From NCBI RefSeq assembly GCF_958405895.1, contig NZ_CATZAR010000016.1: a stretch of 64,000 nucleotides of DNA. One strand, 5' to 3'. The notes below the pieces were generated by a model, which was given only the letters and a program-made list of their open reading frames with translations, was not told the DNA's origin and searched no databases. A program made the translations under genes and the position numbers. Positions 28,663 through 38,109 of the stretch are shown here, one piece after another; the first letter of the stretch is position 1; the number at the start of each line of letters is the position of its first letter. The stretch comes from Ralstonia thomasii. Lineage in GTDB: Bacteria > Pseudomonadota > Gammaproteobacteria > Burkholderiales > Burkholderiaceae.

Positions 28663-28932
28663 TTACTTACGCAGACCCAGCTTCGCAACCAGGGCGGTGT
28701 AACGGTCAGCGTCCTTGCTCTTGAGGTAGTCCAGCAGGCGGCGACGACGGCTCACCATGCGGAGCAGGCCGCGACGGCTGTGGTGATCCTTCATGTGCGC
28801 CTTGAAGTGCGGCTGCAGTTCGTTGATGCGAGCAGTCAGCAGTGCAACTTGCACTTCCGGGCTACCCGTATCGTTGGCGCTGCGGCCGTTATCTTTGACG
28901 ATGTCTTGCTTTTTGATGTCAGCGACGGACAT
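28663..28932 (-). CDS. rpsO: 30S ribosomal protein S15
   Basis: Primary 16S rRNA-binding protein, 89 residues, the usual family length. The signature LTARINELQPHFKAHMKDHH and RRGLLRMVSRRRRLLDYLK are both present. The start is ATG at 28932 (MSVADIKKQDIV), preceded by AAAGGAATCAAA. The 5' leader contains overlapping inverted repeats that could mediate S15 autoregulation. Confidence 0.98.
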   Translation of the reverse strand: MSVADIKKQDIVKDNGRSANDTGSPEVQVALLTARINELQPHFKAHMKDHHSRRGLLRMVSRRRRLLDYLKSKDADRYTALVAKLGLRK

Positions 28933-29002
28933 TTTGATTCCTTTGACTTGCGGACACTGCAGCGCCTGAATCGCCGCCGTTGGTGCCGTGTTGAACAATG
29001 AT

Positions 29003-29049
29003 CTTGCTGCCCATCCAAAATCGGTCTGGACAGCAAGACCGCGATTATA
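29003..29049 (-). promoter_or_regulatory. rpsO promoter (-10) and structured leader
   Basis: On the minus strand a perfect TATAAT lies at 29044-29049. Just downstream, CGGTCT and AGACCG (29036-29041 and 29022-29027) form a 6-bp stem whose 8-nt loop TGCTGTCC is complementary to GGGCAGCA at 29005-29012 with one G-U pair. This is the layout of an H-type pseudoknot or of two exclusive hairpins. S15 represses its own mRNA through such structures in several bacteria. Whether the transcript includes the whole first stem depends on the exact start site. Confidence 0.5.
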
Positions 29050-29090
29050 GCGCAGAACCGCGCCATGACGACAGTGCTGTGCCGCCCTGC

Positions 29091-30350
29091 TTAATAGCGC
29101 ACCATTTTGCAGGTCGTGGGCAATGCGGTTTGCGCCCCTTGAATCACTTTTAGCGTACGAAAACCATAGCCCGAGCCCTCGATATCAAACAGCGCACCGG
29201 GCATGCCCGCCCGCTCCATCTGCGCGACGACGAGCGGCTGAATGGCTTGATGGTCCTCCGCTCGCAGCGTAATGCGGTGGAAGCCGTTGTCGAACGATGC
29301 GCGTTCTAGCGCACGCGCCACGGCGGCAGCTTCCGTGGTCTCGGCACGCTCGATGGCGGCGGCCAGCATGTCGATCAACATCTGGTCGCGCAGCAATGGG
29401 TAATCGTCGGCGGGTGCCGGATAACGCGCACGGAAGGCCTTGTAGAACGCATCGGACTTGGCACCGCCCAGGTTCGGATGCCACTCCGCCACGGCCACCA
29501 CACGGCCGACGCCGGCTTCGCCCATCGCGCCTGGTGCACCAAGCGAGTTGCCATAAAAGGTAAAGAAGCGCGCCTTGAGCCCGGCATCTCGCGCGGCCTT
29601 GACGAGCAGCGTCAGATCGTTCCCCCAGTTGCCGGTGATGACCGTATCCGCACCCGACGCGGCAATACGCGCCACATACGGCGCAAAGTCCTTCACCTTG
29701 CCGATCGGGTGCAGCACCTCGCCAACGATCGCGATGTCCGGTCGCTTTTCGCGCAACTGCTGGCGCGCCGATTGCGCCACCTGGCGGCCGAACGTGTAGT
29801 CCTGCCCAATCAGGTAGACCCTTTTGATCGCCTTGTCATCGCGGATCACTTCCGTCAGCGCGTGCATGCGCATGTCGGCCGACGCATCGAAGCGGAAATG
29901 CCAGAAGCTGCATCCCTCATTGGTCAGCGCCGGATCGACGGCAGCGTAGTTCAGGAACAGCACGCGCGCATCCGGATGGCGGTCGTTGTAGCGCGAGATC
30001 GACGTCGACAATGCAGCCGCTGCCGCAGAACTGTTGCCCTGCAGCACGAAGCGGATACCCGCATCCGTGGCGGCCTGCAGTTGCAGCAACGATTCGTCGA
30101 CGGTGTTCTTGCTATCGAAGCGCACAAGCGCAAGCGGATGGTGGCCATCAGGCAGCTTCACACCACCGCGTGCATTTACGCCTTCGATGGCCATGCGCAG
30201 ATTGCGCTCCACTGCCTCGCCCGCATTGGCAAACGGGCCCGAAAGCCCTTCAATCAGGGCCAGCCGGATCGGCGCGCCTTCGGGCTGGGCACTTGCCGCG
30301 CCGCACAACCCCACAGCCGCCAGCGCGGTCACAAACCAACGAAACACCAT
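29091..30350 (-). CDS. ABC transporter substrate-binding protein, LivK-like (orphan)
   Basis: Periplasmic binding protein of 419 residues in the branched-chain amino-acid/amide class (Peripla_BP_6). A signal peptide (MVFRWFVTALAAVGLCGAAS) ends at ASAQ near residue 22, followed by APIRLALIEGLSGPFANAGE. The start is ATG at 30350, preceded by GGAGATTTGCC; an upstream ATG gives no signal peptide. No permease or ATPase gene is adjacent, so it either shares another transporter or acts as a sensor. The ligand is unknown. Confidence 0.85.
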   Translation of the reverse strand: MVFRWFVTALAAVGLCGAASAQPEGAPIRLALIEGLSGPFANAGEAVERNLRMAIEGVNARGGVKLPDGHHPLALVRFDSKNTVDESLLQLQAATDAGIRFVLQGNSSAAAAALSTSISRYNDRHPDARVLFLNYAAVDPALTNEGCSFWHFRFDASADMRMHALTEVIRDDKAIKRVYLIGQDYTFGRQVAQSARQQLREKRPDIAIVGEVLHPIGKVKDFAPYVARIAASGADTVITGNWGNDLTLLVKAARDAGLKARFFTFYGNSLGAPGAMGEAGVGRVVAVAEWHPNLGGAKSDAFYKAFRARYPAPADDYPLLRDQMLIDMLAAAIERAETTEAAAVARALERASFDNGFHRITLRAEDHQAIQPLVVAQMERAGMPGALFDIEGSGYGFRTLKVIQGAQTALPTTCKMVRY

Positions 30351-30461
30351 GGCAAATCTCCGTGAAGCGCGGATGGTAAAGCGCCGCCGCATGTCGGCAC
30401 AAGCCCACAAGCCGGCAGAGACCGCACGGCCTCCTACACTGAAGGCATCGGGAGACTATTT

Positions 30462-30986
30462 GTGAACATTCGATCGACATGGCAGTGCGCGGCACTGCTC
30501 GCCGCAGCGCTGACATCAACGTGCGCGTGTACCATGCTGGCGCCCTTACAAACGGGCGAAGCGCTGATCGGCCAACCCGCTTCTGCCGTGGAAGCACGCT
30601 TTGGCAAACCACCCGAGCGGTATCCGCGAGCCGATGGCGGCATGCGCTGGCTATATCCGACGCAGCCCTATGGGCAATTCACCTATGCCGCTGATTTCGA
30701 CGCGAGCGGCAAGCTCGTCTCGTTCCGGCAGATTCTGACCACGATGGATTTTGCGCAGATCCGTGTCGGCACGGCGACGCAGAATGATGTGCTGCAGACG
30801 TTCGGCAAGCCCGAGGAGACCGCCTATTTCCGGCTGATGGATCGACAGGTGTGGTCCTATCGCTTTAGGCACGAAGGCGTCTGGCCCTCGCTGATGAACT
30901 TCTATTTTGACCGCGACGGCGTCGTGCGGCTCACGCAGGTCAGCCCCGACCCGATGTACGACCACGATCACGATTCAAGCCGGTGA
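30462..30986 (+). CDS. Small exported protein, BamE/SmpA-like repeats (GTG start)
   Basis: Protein of 174 residues that begins with GTG at 30462, preceded by GGGAGACTATTT. A hydrophobic signal segment (residues 9-20) is followed by CAC, a plausible but imperfect lipobox (LTSTC). Two copies of a motif with conserved FGKP (ARFGKPPERY and QTFGKPEETA) occur at about residues 45-53 and 113-121, as in the BamE/SmpA-like fold. The C-terminus is Asp/His rich. It is probably an outer-envelope lipoprotein; its role is unknown. It is divergent from the adjacent binding-protein gene. Confidence 0.72.
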   Translation: MNIRSTWQCAALLAAALTSTCACTMLAPLQTGEALIGQPASAVEARFGKPPERYPRADGGMRWLYPTQPYGQFTYAADFDASGKLVSFRQILTTMDFAQIRVGTATQNDVLQTFGKPEETAYFRLMDRQVWSYRFRHEGVWPSLMNFYFDRDGVVRLTQVSPDPMYDHDHDSSR

Positions 30987-31221
30987 ACCAGCGTTAACCG
31001 CCAGAACGGCAACTTCCACGCGAGGCGCATCGCCTGGCGTGGACGTTCGGGTCGGCCATGTCGTGGATCGCACAGACATCGCTCTCAAAGACGGCCGGCA
31101 TGGTGCACGCTCCTGACGTGTCCGGTGCCGCCGCACCCGCTTCGCGTTCCGGTGGATAGCCGGGTGCGCGCTCAGTGGTGATCGTGTTGGGGTCTGGGCT
31201 GACTCCTGCCTGTGTTCATGA

Positions 31222-31245
31222 AACCCGCGATCAGATCTGCGGGTT
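31222..31245 (-). terminator. Hairpin overlapping the leuA stop codon
   Basis: AACCCGC at 31222-31228 and GCGGGTT at 31239-31245 form a 7-bp stem around the leuA stop codon. No long T-run follows on the minus strand, so termination strength is uncertain. The remaining 30987-31221 region holds no gene that I can support. Confidence 0.5.
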
Positions 31246-32772
31246 GAGTTTTTCGCTGCTCTTGTCCTGCAGCTTGTTCAGAGCGGCAAGGTAAGCCTTG
31301 GCCGAAGCCGCAACGATGTCCGGGTCAGTACCCACACCGTTGACGATACGGCCCGACTTGGACAGGCGCACCGTCACTTCGCCCTGCGCCTGCGTGCCCG
31401 TCGTGATGGCGTTGACCGAATACAGCAGTTGCTCGGCGCCGCTGGCGACCTTGCTCTCAATCGCATTGAGCGTGGCGTCAACCGGGCCATTGCCCTCCGC
31501 TTCACCCGTCACTTCCTTGCCATCCGCGACGAAGACGATGCGCGCGTGCGGACGCTCGCCGGTTTCCGAACGCTGGGCCAGCGACACGAAACGGAAGTGC
31601 TCGCCCTCGCTGTGCTGCGCTTCGTTCGAGACGATGGCGACGATGTCTTCGTCGAAGATCTCAGCCTTCTGATCGGCCAGCTCCTTGAAGCGGGTGAAGG
31701 CAGCGTTCAGTTCGGCTTCCGAATCCAGTTCAATGCCCAGTTCCTGCAGACGCTGCTTGAACGCGTTGCGGCCCGAGAGTTTGCCCAGGACGATCTTGTT
31801 GGCCGTCCAGCCCACGTCTTCGGCACGCATGATTTCGTACGTGTCGCGCGCCTTGAGCACGCCATCCTGGTGGATGCCCGAAGCGTGCGCGAAAGCGTTG
31901 GCGCCCACGACAGCCTTGTTCGGCTGCACAACGAAACCGGTGATCTGCGAGACCAGCTTGGAAGCCGGCACGATCTGCGTGGTATCGACACCCACGTCGA
32001 GATTGAAGTAGTCGCGGCGCGTCTTCACGGCCATCACCACCTCTTCGAGGCTGGTGTTGCCGGCGCGCTCGCCCAGGCCGTTGATCGTGCATTCAATCTG
32101 GCGTGCGCCGCCCAGTTTGACAGCGGCCAGGGAGTTGGCGACCGCCATGCCCAGGTCGTTATGGCAATGCACCGACCAGACCGCCTTGTCGGAATTCGGG
32201 ATGCGCTCGCGCACCGAGCGGATCAGGGCGGCATAACCTTCCGGCACCGCGTAGCCCACCGTATCCGGCAGGTTGATGGTGGTGGCGCCCTCGGCGATCA
32301 CGCCTTCCAGCACGCGGCAGAGGAAATCCATATCGGAGCGGCTGCCATCTTCCGGCGAGAACTCGATGTCATCGGTGAACTGGCGCGCGAAACGCACCGC
32401 CAGGCGCGCCTGCTCGTACACCTGATCCGGCGACATGCGCAGCTTCTTTTCCATGTGCAGCGCCGATGTGGCGATGAACGTGTGGATGCGGAACTGCCCC
32501 GCCGGCTTGAGCGCCTCGGCAGCGCGGGAAATATCACGGTCGTTCGCACGGGCCAGCGAGCAAATGCGCGAATCCTTGACCGACTGCGCAATCGCGCGGA
32601 TCGCCTCGAAGTCACCATTGGAGCTGGCCGCAAAACCGGCCTCGATCACGTCCACCTTGAGCCGCTCCAGCTGCTTGGCGATGCGGATCTTCTCTTCCTT
32701 GGTCATCGACGCCCCGGGGGACTGCTCGCCGTCGCGCAAGGTGGTATCGAAAATGATCAGTTTGTCGCTCAT
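31231..32772 (-). CDS. leuA: 2-Isopropylmalate synthase
   Basis: First committed enzyme of leucine synthesis, condensing acetyl-CoA with 2-oxoisovalerate, 513 residues. The N-terminal HMGL-like TIM barrel has FDTTLRDGEQSPGASMT with the metal-binding Asp, HCHNDLGMAVANSL with the metal His pair, and GIHQDGVLK. The C-terminal LeuA regulatory domain (about 385-510) gives leucine feedback. The start ATG at 32772 has AAGGAGCCGCC upstream. A leader peptide and attenuator precede it (see 32851-33064). Confidence 0.97.
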   Translation of the reverse strand: MSDKLIIFDTTLRDGEQSPGASMTKEEKIRIAKQLERLKVDVIEAGFAASSNGDFEAIRAIAQSVKDSRICSLARANDRDISRAAEALKPAGQFRIHTFIATSALHMEKKLRMSPDQVYEQARLAVRFARQFTDDIEFSPEDGSRSDMDFLCRVLEGVIAEGATTINLPDTVGYAVPEGYAALIRSVRERIPNSDKAVWSVHCHNDLGMAVANSLAAVKLGGARQIECTINGLGERAGNTSLEEVVMAVKTRRDYFNLDVGVDTTQIVPASKLVSQITGFVVQPNKAVVGANAFAHASGIHQDGVLKARDTYEIMRAEDVGWTANKIVLGKLSGRNAFKQRLQELGIELDSEAELNAAFTRFKELADQKAEIFDEDIVAIVSNEAQHSEGEHFRFVSLAQRSETGERPHARIVFVADGKEVTGEAEGNGPVDATLNAIESKVASGAEQLLYSVNAITTGTQAQGEVTVRLSKSGRIVNGVGTDPDIVAASAKAYLAALNKLQDKSSEKLNPQI

Positions 32773-32850
32773 GGCGGCTCCTTGGTGGGGTGACGTTTTT
32801 GGCGTCGGTCTTAGTGGGTGTCTCGAATGGTTTTTTGCGGCGCAGAATGC

Positions 32851-32886
32851 AAAACGCCCCGGCGTGCATGGTTGCAGGCCGGGGCG
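32851..32886 (-). terminator. leuA transcription attenuator
   Basis: On the minus strand CGCCCCGGC and GCCGGGGCG form a 9-bp GC-rich stem, extended inward by a TGCA/TGCA pairing and followed by TTTT. It lies between the leader peptide (stop at 32945) and the leuA start, about 80 bp upstream of leuA. A factor-independent terminator in a leader, after a leucine-rich peptide, is the arrangement of amino-acid attenuation. Confidence 0.82.
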
Positions 32887-32944
32887 CTGTGAATTCTGGT
32901 TCGCGAAAACTTGGCGGTTTTTGCTTGCCTTGTCTTGCGATTTC

Positions 32945-33028
32945 CTATGCGCGTGTCCCGACCTGACGACCTAGTAGGCCATCAATCGAGACTAGCGTAA
33001 TCAGAATGGAAATCGGGCGCGAAAGCAT
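32945..33028 (-). CDS. leuA leader peptide
   Basis: A 27-codon open frame on the minus strand, ATG at 33028 and TAG at 32945-32947. It encodes a peptide beginning MLSRPISILITLVSIDGLLG, with five Leu, four Ile and two Val. Three of the five leucines use the rare codon CTA, including a tandem CTA-CTA. Rare Leu codons would stall ribosomes when charged tRNA-Leu is scarce. The promoter -10 is seven bases from the ATG, so the peptide is probably translated from a leaderless transcript. It is too short for ordinary gene finders. Confidence 0.75.
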   Translation of the reverse strand: MLSRPISILITLVSIDGLLGRQVGTRA

Positions 33029-33035
33029 ACGAATG

Positions 33036-33064
33036 ACTATAGACGAATTCAAAAATTGACGCAA
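33036..33064 (-). promoter_or_regulatory. Sigma-70 promoter for leuA leader
   Basis: On the minus strand TTGCGT and TATAGT are separated by exactly 17 bp. Seven bases separate the -10 element from the ATG of the leader peptide, placing the transcription start on or next to the start codon. Confidence 0.72.
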
Positions 33065-33088
33065 GCGCACAATGGTGCAGCGCATGGG

Positions 33089-33961
33089 TCACTCATGTGC
33101 TTCGTCCGATGCCTGCTTTGGCAAACGGGGGCTACCTTGTTGCCCATGCAGCGCGCGCCACCCCCACAGCAGGTAGCCCGACACCGCGTAGCCAACAAAC
33201 AGGCCGAACAACGCCACCGGCGGATCGCTGGATATCACGACGAATAACACAAGCACGAGCACCATCACGCCGAACGGTACGCGGTGGCGAACATCGAGCG
33301 CCTTGCCGCTGTAAAACGGCGCGTTCGACACCATCGACAGCCCTGCATACAGCGTCAGCCCGAAGGCTACCCACGGCATCCACAGCTCTTTGACCGGCAG
33401 CTTGTTGTCGATCGCCAGCCAGACAAAACCTGCGATGAGCGCAGCGGCGGCCGGGCTAGGCATGCCCTGGAAGAAGCGCTTGTCGACCGATCCGATGTTC
33501 GTGTTGAAGCGCGCGAGACGCAATGCAGCGCCGGCGCAATACACGAACGCAGCGAGCCAGCCCCACTTGCCCAGATCGCGCAGGATCCATTCATACATGA
33601 CCAACGCCGGCGCTACGCCGAAGGACACCATGTCCGACAGCGAGTCGTATTGCTCGCCGAACGCGCTCTGGGTATTGGTGATGCGGGCGACGCGGCCGTC
33701 CATGCCATCGAGCACCATCGCCGCAAAGATGGCGATCGCGGCCGTCTCAAAGTTCAGGTTCATCGCCTGCACGATGGCGAAGAAGCCGGCGAACAGCGCG
33801 GCCGTCGTGAACGCGTTGGGTAGCAGATAGATGCCTCTGCGGCGCGGACGCACGATCTCCAGATCGTCGTCATCCGAGCGCGGCTGGTTGTGCCGCAGCG
33901 GACGCAGGTGCGTCACGTTGCCGGCGGTAAAACGCTTCTTGCGTCGGTTGAACGCGGGCAT
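33089..33961 (-). CDS. pssA: CDP-diacylglycerol-serine O-phosphatidyltransferase
   Basis: Inner-membrane enzyme forming phosphatidylserine, 290 residues and about eight transmembrane helices. The CDP-alcohol phosphotransferase signature is visible at about residues 84-110, with DGMDGRVAR, then FGEQYDSLSD supplying the paired metal-binding Asp residues. The N-terminal 40 residues are basic and cytoplasmic. The start is ATG at 33961 (MPAFNRRKKR), preceded by GGAGGTCGCC. It lies 13 bp after psd, and together the two convert CDP-diacylglycerol to phosphatidylethanolamine. Confidence 0.95.
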   Translation of the reverse strand: MPAFNRRKKRFTAGNVTHLRPLRHNQPRSDDDDLEIVRPRRRGIYLLPNAFTTAALFAGFFAIVQAMNLNFETAAIAIFAAMVLDGMDGRVARITNTQSAFGEQYDSLSDMVSFGVAPALVMYEWILRDLGKWGWLAAFVYCAGAALRLARFNTNIGSVDKRFFQGMPSPAAAALIAGFVWLAIDNKLPVKELWMPWVAFGLTLYAGLSMVSNAPFYSGKALDVRHRVPFGVMVLVLVLFVVISSDPPVALFGLFVGYAVSGYLLWGWRALHGQQGSPRLPKQASDEAHE

Positions 33962-33974
33962 GGCGACCTCCGGA

Positions 33975-34622
33975 TCAGTCCAGCTCAGCAAGCACCGTAA
34001 GCGTGGCGGATACCTTCTCGCCGATGGTCACGCGTGGACGCGCCGTCAGCGGCAGGTACACGTCAACGCGCGAGCCAAAGCGGATGAAACCGTAGCGCTG
34101 GCCACGCGTGAGTACTTCGCCTGCCTTGGTATAGCAAAGGATGCGCCGCGCGATCAATCCTGCCACCTGCACTGAAGTGACGAGCTGACCATCAGCGCGG
34201 CGCAGCACGATGGCGTTGCGCTCGTTTTCCAGCGACGCCTTATCCAGGTCCGCATTGACGAACTTGCCCGGGAAGTACTGCACCTGCTGCACCGTGCCAT
34301 CGACCGGCGCGCGGTTCGAGTGCACATTGAACACGTTCATGAACACGCTGATCTTCAGCGAGTCGCGATCAGCGTACGGGTCGCGCACCTGCTCGACGGC
34401 GACGATGCGACCATCGGCCGGCGACAAAATCGCATTGGCCTGCGTTGGCACAGCGCGCGCGGGATCGCGGAAAAACTGCAGCACAAACAGCGTCAGCACC
34501 CAGAACGGCCATGCCCAGCCAAAGCCGGCGGCAGCCTGCACAATGAGCGTGACGATGAAAATCCCGCCCAGGTACGGCCAACCCTCGCGGGCGATGATGG
34601 GATGCGGATACGTGTTGTTCAA
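33975..34622 (-). CDS. psd: Phosphatidylserine decarboxylase (TTG start)
   Basis: Pyruvoyl-dependent enzyme of the short membrane-anchored type, 215 residues, making phosphatidylethanolamine. The self-cleavage site is the Gly-Ser in FIRFGSRVDVYLP near residue 183; the active-site pyruvoyl group forms from that Ser. Hydrophobic segments lie at about 20-55. The start is TTG at 34622 (N-terminus LNNTYPHPIIAREGW), preceded by GAGGTCTGAT, giving the usual family length; upstream ATG codons overlap the ilvC terminator. It is followed by pssA. Confidence 0.92.
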   Translation of the reverse strand: MNNTYPHPIIAREGWPYLGGIFIVTLIVQAAAGFGWAWPFWVLTLFVLQFFRDPARAVPTQANAILSPADGRIVAVEQVRDPYADRDSLKISVFMNVFNVHSNRAPVDGTVQQVQYFPGKFVNADLDKASLENERNAIVLRRADGQLVTSVQVAGLIARRILCYTKAGEVLTRGQRYGFIRFGSRVDVYLPLTARPRVTIGEKVSATLTVLAELD

Positions 34623-34720
34623 ATCAGACCTCGACAGCGTCTTGAAGGAAATGCGGCATTCTAGCCGACACGGGGCCGCGCCATCACTTGAAACACTGTT
34701 TGCCTCCCTGGAAACAGCAT

Positions 34721-34748
34721 AAAAAAAGCCAGCCCGAAGGCTGGCTTT
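34721..34748 (-). terminator. Rho-independent terminator after ilvC
   Basis: On the minus strand AAAGCCAGCC-TTCG-GGCTGGCTTT is followed by a run of T. A stable TTCG tetraloop caps the 10-bp stem. It lies 20 bp past the ilvC stop, so psd-pssA need their own promoter or readthrough. Confidence 0.95.
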
Positions 34749-34768
34749 CTCGCACAAGATGCGCTCGA

Positions 34769-35785
<1,017 letters not shown>

Positions 35786-35860
35786 GTTGATGTCCTAATT
35801 TTCAAATACTTCAATATCGATGGGGTCCGGCCGCTGTTACACGCTGGTGCACGCGCCGGT

Positions 35861-36352
35861 TCAAACCTTCAGAATGCGCTCGCCGCGGCCGATGCCCGAG
35901 CCGCCCGTACGAACGGTCTCAAGAATTGCAGTGCGATCGATGGCATCGAGAAACGCGTCGAGCTTGCTGCCGTTGCCGGTCAGCTCGATCGTGTAGGTCT
36001 TCTCGGTCACGTCGATGATGCGGCCGCGGAAGATGTCCGCGGTACGCTTCATCTCCTCACGCTCCTTGCCGACCGCGCGCACCTTCACAAGCATCAGCTC
36101 GCGCTCGATGTGCGCACCTTCGGTCAGGTCGACGACCTTGACGACTTCCACCAGGCGGTTCAGGTGCTTGGTGATCTGCTCGATGATGTCGTCCGAACCG
36201 GTCGTGACGATCGTCATGCGCGACAGCGAGGCGTCTTCAGTCGGGGCGACCGTCAGCGTCTCGATGTTGTAGCCGCGCGCCGAGAACAGGCCCACCACGC
36301 GCGACAGCGCGCCCGGTTCGTTTTCCAGCAGGACGGAAATGATGTGGCGCAT
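35861..36352 (-). CDS. ilvH: Acetolactate synthase regulatory (small) subunit
   Basis: Regulatory subunit of acetohydroxyacid synthase, 163 residues. The N-terminal ACT domain (MRHIISVLLENEPGALSRVV) binds valine, and the C-terminal half (EMKRTADIFRGRIIDVTEKT) is the family ferredoxin-like domain. Its ATG overlaps the ilvI stop codon by one base (TAATG), so the two are translationally coupled. Confidence 0.97.
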   Translation of the reverse strand: MRHIISVLLENEPGALSRVVGLFSARGYNIETLTVAPTEDASLSRMTIVTTGSDDIIEQITKHLNRLVEVVKVVDLTEGAHIERELMLVKVRAVGKEREEMKRTADIFRGRIIDVTEKTYTIELTGNGSKLDAFLDAIDRTAILETVRTGGSGIGRGERILKV

Positions 36353-38109
36353 TAGAGGTCCTCCGCGCCGAGCAGCATTTCAGAAATACCCTTGCCTGCC
36401 TGAACCATCGGCCAGACGTTTTCTGTCGGGTCGGTCTGGAAGTCGAGGAACACGGTGCGATCCTTGAGTCGGAAGGCTTCGCGCAGCGCGGGCTCGACGT
36501 CAGACGTCTTCTCGATGCGCATGCCGACGTGGCCATACGATTCAGCCAACTTCACGAAGTCCGGCAGCGCCTGCATGTAGGAATGCGAGTAGCGGTTGTC
36601 GTATTCGATTTCCTGCCACTGGCGCACCATGCCCAGATAACCGTTGTTGAGCGAGCAGATCTTCACCGGCGTGTCGTACTGCAGGCACGTCGACAGTTCC
36701 TGGATACACATCTGGATCGAGCCTTCACCGGTGATGGTGACGACCTCCTTGTCCGGGAACGCTTTCTTGATGCCCATCGCGTACGGCAGCCCCACGCCCA
36801 TCGTGCCCAGGCCGCCAGAGTTGATCCAGCGACGCGGCTCGTTGAACTTGTAGAACTGCGCAGCCCACATCTGATGCTGACCGACGTCGGAGCAGATGAA
36901 TGCATCGCCATTGGTCAGTTCCCAGATCTTCTCGACCACATACTGCGGCTTGATGATCTCGGAGGTGCGGTCGTATTTCAGGCAATCGACACTGCGCCAC
37001 TGCTCGATCTGCTCCCACCACTTGGCCAGCGCCGTCTTGTTCGGCTTGGCTTCGCCAGACTGGATCTGGGCAATCATCTCCTGCAGCACGTCCTTGACGT
37101 TGCCGACGATGGGGATGTCGACCTTCACCCGCTTCGAAATGGAGGACGGATCGATGTCGATGTGGATGATCTTGCGCGGCTGCGAGGTGAAGTGCGCCGG
37201 GCTGCCGATCACGCGATCATCGAATCGCGCGCCGATGGCAATCAGAACGTCGCAGTTCTGCATCGCCATGTTGGCTTCGTACGTGCCGTGCATGCCGAGC
37301 ATGCCCACGAACTGCTTGCTGGTGCCGGGGAACGCACCCAGGCCCATCAGCGTGTTCGTCACGGGGTAGCCCGTCAGCGCAGCCAGCTGGCGCAGCTCTT
37401 CGCTGGCCTCGGCAAGCACCACGCCGCCACCCGAATAGATGTACGGACGCTCGGCCTGCAGCAGCAGGCTCACTGCCTTCCGAATCTGCCCCGAATGCCC
37501 CTTGTTGACCGGGCTGTACGAGCGCATCTCGATGGTCTTCGGGTACTCGTACTTGCAGAGTTCGCGCGAGACGTCCTTGGGGATATCCACCACCACCGGA
37601 CCCGGACGGCCCGTTGCGGCGATGTAGAACGCCTTCTTGATGGTCGAGGCGAGGTTGCGCACGTCCTTGACCAGGAAGTTGTGCTTGACGATCGGGCGGG
37701 TAATGCCGACGGTATCGCACTCCTGGAAGGCGTCCTGGCCGATGGCGTGCGTCGGCACGTTGCCGGTGATGATCACCATCGGGATCGAATCCAGGTAAGC
37801 AGTGGCGATGCCTGTCACGGCATTGGTCACGCCCGGGCCGGACGTCACAAGGGCGACACCGACCTTGCCCGTGGCACGCGCATAGCCGTCAGCCGCATGG
37901 ACTGCCGCCTGTTCATGGCGCACCAGGATGTGTTCGATCTTGTTTTGCTTGTAGAACGCGTCGTAGATATAGAGCACCGCGCCGCCGGGGTAACCCCAGA
38001 CGAACTCGACGCCCTCTGCCGCGAGCGCATTGACGAGGATGTCAGCCCCCATCATGTCGGCAGGTGAACCGCTATTGGCGTGGGAAAATTCCGCGCTTGG
38101 CATATTCAT
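36352..38109 (-). CDS. ilvI: Acetolactate synthase catalytic (large) subunit
   Basis: ThDP- and FAD-dependent enzyme of 585 residues that makes 2-acetolactate or 2-aceto-2-hydroxybutyrate. The N-terminal ThDP domain has the catalytic Glu in VRHEQAAVHAADGYARATGK, and the C-terminal ThDP-binding motif is GEGSIQMCIQELSTCLQ followed by NNGYLGMVRQWQ. The start is ATG at 38109 (MNMPSAEFSHANSG), preceded by AAAGGACTGAC; longer in-frame starts lack a ribosome site. First gene of ilvIHC. Confidence 0.96.
   Translation of the reverse strand: MNMPSAEFSHANSGSPADMMGADILVNALAAEGVEFVWGYPGGAVLYIYDAFYKQNKIEHILVRHEQAAVHAADGYARATGKVGVALVTSGPGVTNAVTGIATAYLDSIPMVIITGNVPTHAIGQDAFQECDTVGITRPIVKHNFLVKDVRNLASTIKKAFYIAATGRPGPVVVDIPKDVSRELCKYEYPKTIEMRSYSPVNKGHSGQIRKAVSLLLQAERPYIYSGGGVVLAEASEELRQLAALTGYPVTNTLMGLGAFPGTSKQFVGMLGMHGTYEANMAMQNCDVLIAIGARFDDRVIGSPAHFTSQPRKIIHIDIDPSSISKRVKVDIPIVGNVKDVLQEMIAQIQSGEAKPNKTALAKWWEQIEQWRSVDCLKYDRTSEIIKPQYVVEKIWELTNGDAFICSDVGQHQMWAAQFYKFNEPRRWINSGGLGTMGVGLPYAMGIKKAFPDKEVVTITGEGSIQMCIQELSTCLQYDTPVKICSLNNGYLGMVRQWQEIEYDNRYSHSYMQALPDFVKLAESYGHVGMRIEKTSDVEPALREAFRLKDRTVFLDFQTDPTENVWPMVQAGKGISEMLLGAEDL

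Noticed and set aside
30907..31116. Small plus-strand frame after the 30462 gene, with VDVRVGHVV resembling P1-peptidase motifs
   Set aside because: Overlaps the preceding gene in another frame, is short, and has no start or ribosome site; the resemblance is too short to support a gene fragment.
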